From the NCBI GenBank assembly GCA_029204225.1, contig CM055092.1, forward strand, positions 11,460,571 to 11,524,570: DNA of 64,000 nucleotides, in the 5' to 3' direction. The translations under genes were made by a program, and so were the position numbers. A model generated the notes under the pieces. It searched no databases and was not told the DNA's origin. It saw nothing but the letters and a program-made list of their open reading frames with translations. Origin of the DNA: Diphasiastrum complanatum (Eukaryota; Streptophyta; Lycopodiopsida; Lycopodiales; Lycopodiaceae). Of this stretch, positions 58,776 to 64,000 are shown one piece after another. Positions within the stretch are counted from its first letter, which is position 1. The number at the start of each line of letters is the position of its first letter.

Positions 58776-61414
58776 TAATCAATATTGGAAACTTGTGAAA
58801 ATCCCCTTGCCACGAGTCGAGCTTTCCTTTTGTCGATTTTACCATATGCTTTATACTTGATCTTAAAGATCCACTTGCAGTCGATAATCATTTCTGCCTG
58901 CGGCAGCTTGGTGATAGTCCACGTATTATCTCTCAATAGTGAGCTGTACTCCTTGTCCATGGCCTCTTTCCAGAGATCTGAGTCGGCCTGTGACAAAGCT
59001 TCCTCAACTGTGGTTGGCTCCTAAATAGAATAGTGAGCAAACTCATCAGTATATCAGACATGTTGAATTCGAATTATTGTTGATCTCTTGATTGAAGCTT
59101 GTGGTTGTGAAGTTCGGTTGTGTCAGGCATGTCAGACAAATTTGCTACTTCTGAATTGTAGCTTCTTCATTGTCTTCTGATTCTGACTGTACAGGTTGAC
59201 TACTTGAAGGAATCGAATTAAGATTTCTATAAACATTAGTTGTTGGGGCAAAATATGTGGACTGCATCTGGTCCTTTCCCTTCAAGTCAATAAACTAATC
59301 TTCAATAAAAATCACATCCATGTTAGTGAAAACTTTACATGTTTCTATATTGTACAGTCAATACATTCCATTAGAAGAACAATAACCGACAAAAACAATT
59401 TTGAATGAATGCTCATCGAGTTTCTTCCTTTTTCCTTCGGGACATGAGCATAGGCAGTGCAATTGAATACTCTCAAATGCTTCAATTAAGGTTTGGATAC
59501 TGTCCAAACTTCATGAGGAGTTTTGTTGATAGGAAGGCCTTTAGTAATCCATCGATTCTGCACATAGGCTGATGTAGATACATCTTGTTGCCAGAATGAT
59601 TTGGGTAAAGAAGCATGAGTGATCATGCATTTGGCATACTCGACTAAGGTCCTGTTCTTCCTTTCAGCCAACCTATTCGACTATGGAGAATAGGAAGCAG
59701 CAAACTGATGTTCAATACCAATGGCTGAATAGTAGTCTTTGAATTCGTTTGAGATGTATTCACCACCATTGGCACCCCTAAGAGCTTTGATTCTTTTGCA
59801 TGTCTGTAACTCTGCATTCTCTTTGTATTGCTTGAAGAACTAAAAAGCTTCAGATTTGTGCTTCATAAAATATACAGTAGTATGTTTTAAATAATCATCA
59901 ATAAATGTAATAAAGAAATTTGCACCAAGTAATGATGGTATTTGCATTGGGCCAGTATATCAGTATGCACAACATCTAGCAAATCTTTAGACATGTAATG
60001 TTCATGATTCGACTTAAATAGCCTTTTTGTCTGCTTTCCTATGATACAACCTTGGCAGGCAGGAGTGTTGACAATCTGATAGTCTAGATCAAGGATTGAA
60101 GAATGCTTGTACAAATAATCAATCTATATATGATTAAGGTGACCAAGTCTATAATGCCAAATCAATCCTTTATTATCATGTGCAACTACTTAAAGCACAT
60201 ACAGTCATAGAATTGCAAAGAGAAAGTCTATACAGATAACCTTGCCTCTTTCTGAGTGCAAGGACCCTTTTACTTTTATCAAGAATTTTATATGAGTCTG
60301 TCTCAAACTCTACCTTATGTCCTAAATTTATAATTCTACTGATTGGACAATAAATTTGTCGTCAGATTCGGGACATACACAACATTTGGTATCAGCTTTG
60401 ACACCCCATGCAGAAAATTCAGTCTAATAGTGCCTTCACCTTCAATTATATGTGAGCTATTGTCTCCAAGGTGAACATATCTCTTAGTGTTGTAGGCCTA
60501 ATAATCTAAAAACCATTCTTGATGACTCATCATATGTTGTGTCACTCCATAATCGAGGAACCATTCATCGGATCGATCAACATGGTGATGGTTCACCATG
60601 AAGGCTTTCTTCTTCGTCATCGACTTCGACATTTTGCTCTGTGTTGATAGCTGCATGGTCTTGTTGGTCTTGTTGTTTCTTTTTGTTGTTGTTAAACTTC
60701 AAAATTCGACAGTCCTAGATCTCATTATTTGTCCTTTTGTAGTACTTGTAGAATAATTTTTTTTGAGCAGGTTATTGGTTCTGGGATTGACCTTTCTTAT
60801 TTGACTACTCATGATTGTTGTGTTCTTCTTGGCAGCTTTCTTCTTATGTTGCTTCTCTTTCTTCTTCTTGGAGAACAAAGCTTGAGAGTCATTAATGGAG
60901 GACGAGGATGCTCCATTCCTATGAGTTTCCACCTGCAACAACATAGTTATGACTCTAGATAAAGTTATTTCTGAGTGAGTGAAAATCATCATCACCCAGT
61001 TTTCATAAGAAGATGACAGACTAGACAATAAAGTCATTACAACATCAGAATCTTCAATTGTTGAATCTATGGTTGCCATCTGCTCTAGTAGAGTCTTGAA
61101 ATGATTTATGTGATTCTGAACCGAATCACCTTCTGACATTCTGAGGGAGAAGAACTTCTTTCTCAGATGCAGCTTTGAAGTGACATCTCTCACTTCATAG
61201 AGCGTGCTTGAAATGTCCCAAGCTTCTCTTGAAGATTTAGCTTGTCTAATGGCCAATTTGAGTGTCGGAGATGTGAAGGGTGATCAAGGCAAAAATTAGA
61301 ACTAGAGGTGTGCTCAGAGTGTGGATCATTTTTAACAAGAGCTTTTTCCTTGTGATTACGATGATCATAGTCATCATCAAATCGTTCATCTTCTTCTCTA
61401 ATGGCGTCATCCAT
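58776..61414 (-). pseudogene. Copia gag-protease-integrase-RT(N), minus strand
   Basis: Minus-strand order from 61414: gag (RQAKSSREAWDISSTLYEVR, LHLRKKFFSLRMSEGD, VETHRNGASSSS), a wrecked zinc knuckle, and protease with WFLDYGVTQHM (DYG in place of D[ST]G). Next come the pre-integrase CQGCIIGKQTKR and integrase with VHTDI, LRGANGGEYIS (second catalytic Asp replaced by Ala) and LAERKNRTL. RT start is EAMDKEYSSLLRDNTWT, CKWIFKIKY and KARLVARGFSQV, breaking off near FSPV at about 58776. Many stops separate the blocks. It belongs to the same family as the plus-strand copy at 62745-64000. Confidence 0.85.
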
Positions 61415-61439
61415 TACTTCTTTCAGCTGGTTGTATGAG

Positions 61440-62630
61440 TCAGCTGATTAAGTTCTGTTCTGATAGATTTAAGTAAGCCTACCAAAAACAGTTAGAAATT
61501 CCACTGAAGAGAGTGATGTTGCAACAGACGCACACAGGAGGTGGTCAACAACTAGATAGGATAAAAACTGGTCGCTTCTCTGGAAGTTCTTGGTTCACAA
61601 AACACAACCAAAACTCGCACAGGTTTCTAAGGTCTCAAAAAATAGTTGACTCAGTCAAGAGTACAATGTGTGAGTTCTAAACCTCAATATTTTAATAAAA
61701 AAATCAAGGTCCTTGTGGTTTAGACAAAAACTTTTTCAAAATTTTTCTGATTTCAACCCTCAGACATAGTTTTCTCACTATAGGCAAGTTCCTAAGGCTG
61801 TGTGCAAGTTTTGCAGAGCAGTGCAGATAATTGTATGAGTCTTATTTATGGAACAAATCACTTAAAGTCACTCAGAATCACTTTTCTTATCAGGATAAAT
61901 TCACACAAGGTATAGATGAGTTGGAAATTTACTAAGGAACTAAAATTAGCATGGGCAAATTTTGGTTCTTGTCCTCAGTATGTGTGCGAGTTTGGTTTGA
62001 CCAAAAATGACAAAAATGGCATTGAATGTTCAAATTCAAACTTTCTTCACTGTAAGGAATTCGCACAGGTCATTAGGAACTCGTGCAACTGGTTTTTGAG
62101 CCATAATGACAGTGGGCGAGTTTGTTCTAAAGATGTTTTTAAAAAAGTTTTGTTTGAGTTGATGTTTTTTGACAAGGATGAGCTCCAAGGAACTCGCACA
62201 GGGTATTGATGGATTTGGCACTGTGAAATCTATATTTTTGATGATGGGCGAGTTTATCTAAGGTGGTTTGATGTGTGATCGTTGTCAAAGAACAGACCAA
62301 AACAGCTGAGTGGTCCACTTTTTGGCCTTACAGGAACTCGCACAAGAGATATTTAAAAAGTTAATGTTCTGTTCAGGTGTTGTGCAAGTGGACAAGTTCT
62401 GTTGGTGAGATTTGATGCAAAAAAACAGATAAAAATGAAAAAACTGCTAAAAAAACCACTTAAAAACTCAACCAAGTGTCTTGGTTCTTCCCCCTATCCA
62501 AAATGATGTAGTACAGGATCTGAAATGGAAGAGGGGACAGAAAAAAAAAACTAGAAAGTATGAACTGTAGAATGAGCAATAAAGCTAACAAAAAAGAAAG
62601 AAAAAATTTAAGCATTAGAGTGAATGAAAT
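61440..62630. other. Non-coding stretch with repeated ACTCGCACA motif
   Basis: AACTCGCACA at 61612, 62191 and 62335; close variants at 62058 and 62078; inverse TGTGCGAGTT at 61983 and GGGCGAGTTT at 62114 and 62246. No coding domain. Confidence 0.7.
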
Positions 62631-62648
62631 GAGCGGCAACGGCACCAA
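62631..62648 (-). promoter_or_regulatory. Possible primer-binding site
   Basis: Minus strand TTGGTGCCGTTGCCGCTC resembles plant retrotransposon primer sites of the TGGYGCCGTTGCC type. ATGTTATAC follows on the right as a possible LTR edge. Confidence 0.35.
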
Positions 62649-62744
62649 TGTTATACTTTTAGTTCTTCTCTAAGTTTGCCTTGGACCATTTACTATTTAC
62701 GTTTAATTATTACAAACAATCATTTGTAATGGTTAAACTTAAAA

Positions 62745-64000
62745 AGAAGCTATGGATAAAGAGTATTCATCTCTTATCAAGAACCAGACATGGACGATTG
62801 TCGAATTACCTACTAGCTGAAATGTAGTTTATTGCAAATGGACCTTCAAAGTCAAGTACAAAGTAGACAAAAGCATCGACAAAAGAAAAGCTCGACTTGT
62901 CATCAAAGGATTTTCTCAGGTATAAAGTCGATTACACTGAGACCTTCAGTCCAGTAGTCAAGCATTCTTCTATTCGACTTTAATTATCGTTTGCTACTGT
63001 AGATTCGGAAATACATCGAATGGATGTACAGACAACATATCTTAATGGAGTTATCAAAGAAGACATTTACATGGTGCAACCCGAAGGTTATATTATCGAA
63101 GATAAACACAATCATGTGTGTAAACTCCATAAGGCACTTTATGGCTTGAAGCAATATGCTCGAGCAAGGTTTCAAAGGATCAATACTTTCCTTATTGATC
63201 ACGACTACACACCAAGCTCTTCAGATTCAAATGTCTACTTCAAGACAATGCAGCAGTCTTTTATAATTATCACTTTATATGAGGACGACACATTGCCCTT
63301 TGGCAACAATATCGATCTGATAAAAGAAGCGAAGACTATGCTATCTTTCAAATTCGACATGACCGATTTGGGCGAAGCTCATTTCTGCCTTGGTATTCAA
63401 ATCCACAGAGACAGAGATCAAAAGTTGATCTACATTACTCAGCAGAGGTACATTTACAATATGTTAATCAGATATAATCTGGCTAATTGCAAGTTAATTC
63501 TCTCACCAATGGAACAGGTCTCAAATTGTCGAAGGACCAATGTCCTCAAACAATCGAAGAGAAGGAGCAGATGCGTGAGTATCCTTATCATTCGATAATA
63601 GGATCTCTTATGTATGCAATGATCTGTACGAAGCTAGACAGAGCTTTTGCAGTCAGCTCCCTAAGTCAGTTTATGATTAACCCCGGTATAACACATTGGA
63701 AGCCTCTTATCAGAGTTATGAGATATGGACTTTTGCATTTGTTATGAGATATGGAAGCCTCTTATCAGAGTTATGCTAATATGGACTTTTGCATTTGTTA
63801 TGGAGTAGTCGACAACGACAAACTCAATTTACTCAGTGGTTACACAGATGCAAGTTGGGCAGGAGATGTAGACACTCATAAATCCACTTATAAATTCTCA
63901 TTCTTCCTCACAATGTCCTATTTCTTGAAACAGTCACAAGCAATCTTCGATAGTTCTATCTTCTACAGAATCAGAATATATCACAGCCTCACAGGCTACA
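62745..64000 (+). pseudogene. Copia RT and RNase H, plus strand, runs off window
   Basis: RT begins AMDKEYSSLIKNQTWTIVEL, then YCKWTFKVKYKVDKSIDKRK, VQTTYLNGVIKEDIYMVQPE, LHKALYGLKQYARARF, LYEDDTLPFGNNIDL (YEDD instead of YVDD; both Asp kept) and DMTDLGEAHFCLGIQ. RNase H starts GYTDASWAGDVDTHKS and ends, out of frame, in SSTESEYITASQA at the window edge. Stops near 62820 and 62925-62980. A ~60-bp internal tandem duplication occurs at 63702-63808. Truncated by the window at the right. Confidence 0.88.

Overview
This is nuclear DNA from a land plant with a large, repeat-rich genome. Three things point there. A plant-type intronless VPS23/ELC gene is present, there is a homogentisate dioxygenase gene with introns of about 10 kb or more, and there is a dense carpet of Ty1/copia debris with tRNA-iMet primer-binding sites. 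Very long (GA)n/(CT)n arrays and giant introns would suit a fern or another large-genome lineage, but the window does not fix the group. No CRISPR array, phage or bacterial operon is present.

Host genes. (1) HGO, homogentisate 1,2-dioxygenase, minus strand: exon 1 at 21167-21405 and exon 2 at 10054-10287. They are joined in phase across a 10.9-kb intron full of transposon remains. Exon 3 onward is not found in the 10 kb to the left and must lie outside the window. (2) ELC/VPS23 (ESCRT-I), minus strand, complete and intronless at 40055-41302. (3) A probable small one-pass membrane protein, plus strand, 55985-56188. A few unrecognised open frames (7699, 34275, 53321, 56899) may be real or may be transposon debris.

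Layout. 3-5556: an LTR element carrying gag only (TR-GAG type), minus strand, inserted into a hAT-like transposase exon (5562-6653). 6905-8715: GGTACC-rich palindromic arrays with (TA)n cores and a second partial hAT copy. 8.7-21.2 kb: HGO introns 2 and 1 with copia and gypsy relics and a recent 701-bp tandem duplication. 21.4-25.4 kb: HGO upstream region, a tiny tRNA-derived retroposon with a perfect 15-bp target duplication, and an LTR relic. 25460-31777: a nearly full-length Ty1/copia element (plus strand) killed by in-frame stops, inserted into an older open frame. 33.5-34.3 kb: a cluster of TATGCTNAGCATA palindromes. 40-42 kb: ELC and its upstream region. 44.6-53.3 kb: nested minus-strand copia elements and LTRs. 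55.6-56.7 kb: small gene followed by three degenerate tandem repeats. 58.2-64 kb: oppositely oriented copies of one copia family around a stretch with a repeated ACTCGCACA motif.

The protein-coding host genes do not form a pathway with each other: HGO acts in tyrosine breakdown and ELC in endosomal sorting. I found no convincing new molecular system. The most unusual signals are structural: GA/CT arrays placed just downstream of LTR TATA boxes, short repeated palindromes, a gag-only element, and the SINE-like insert.
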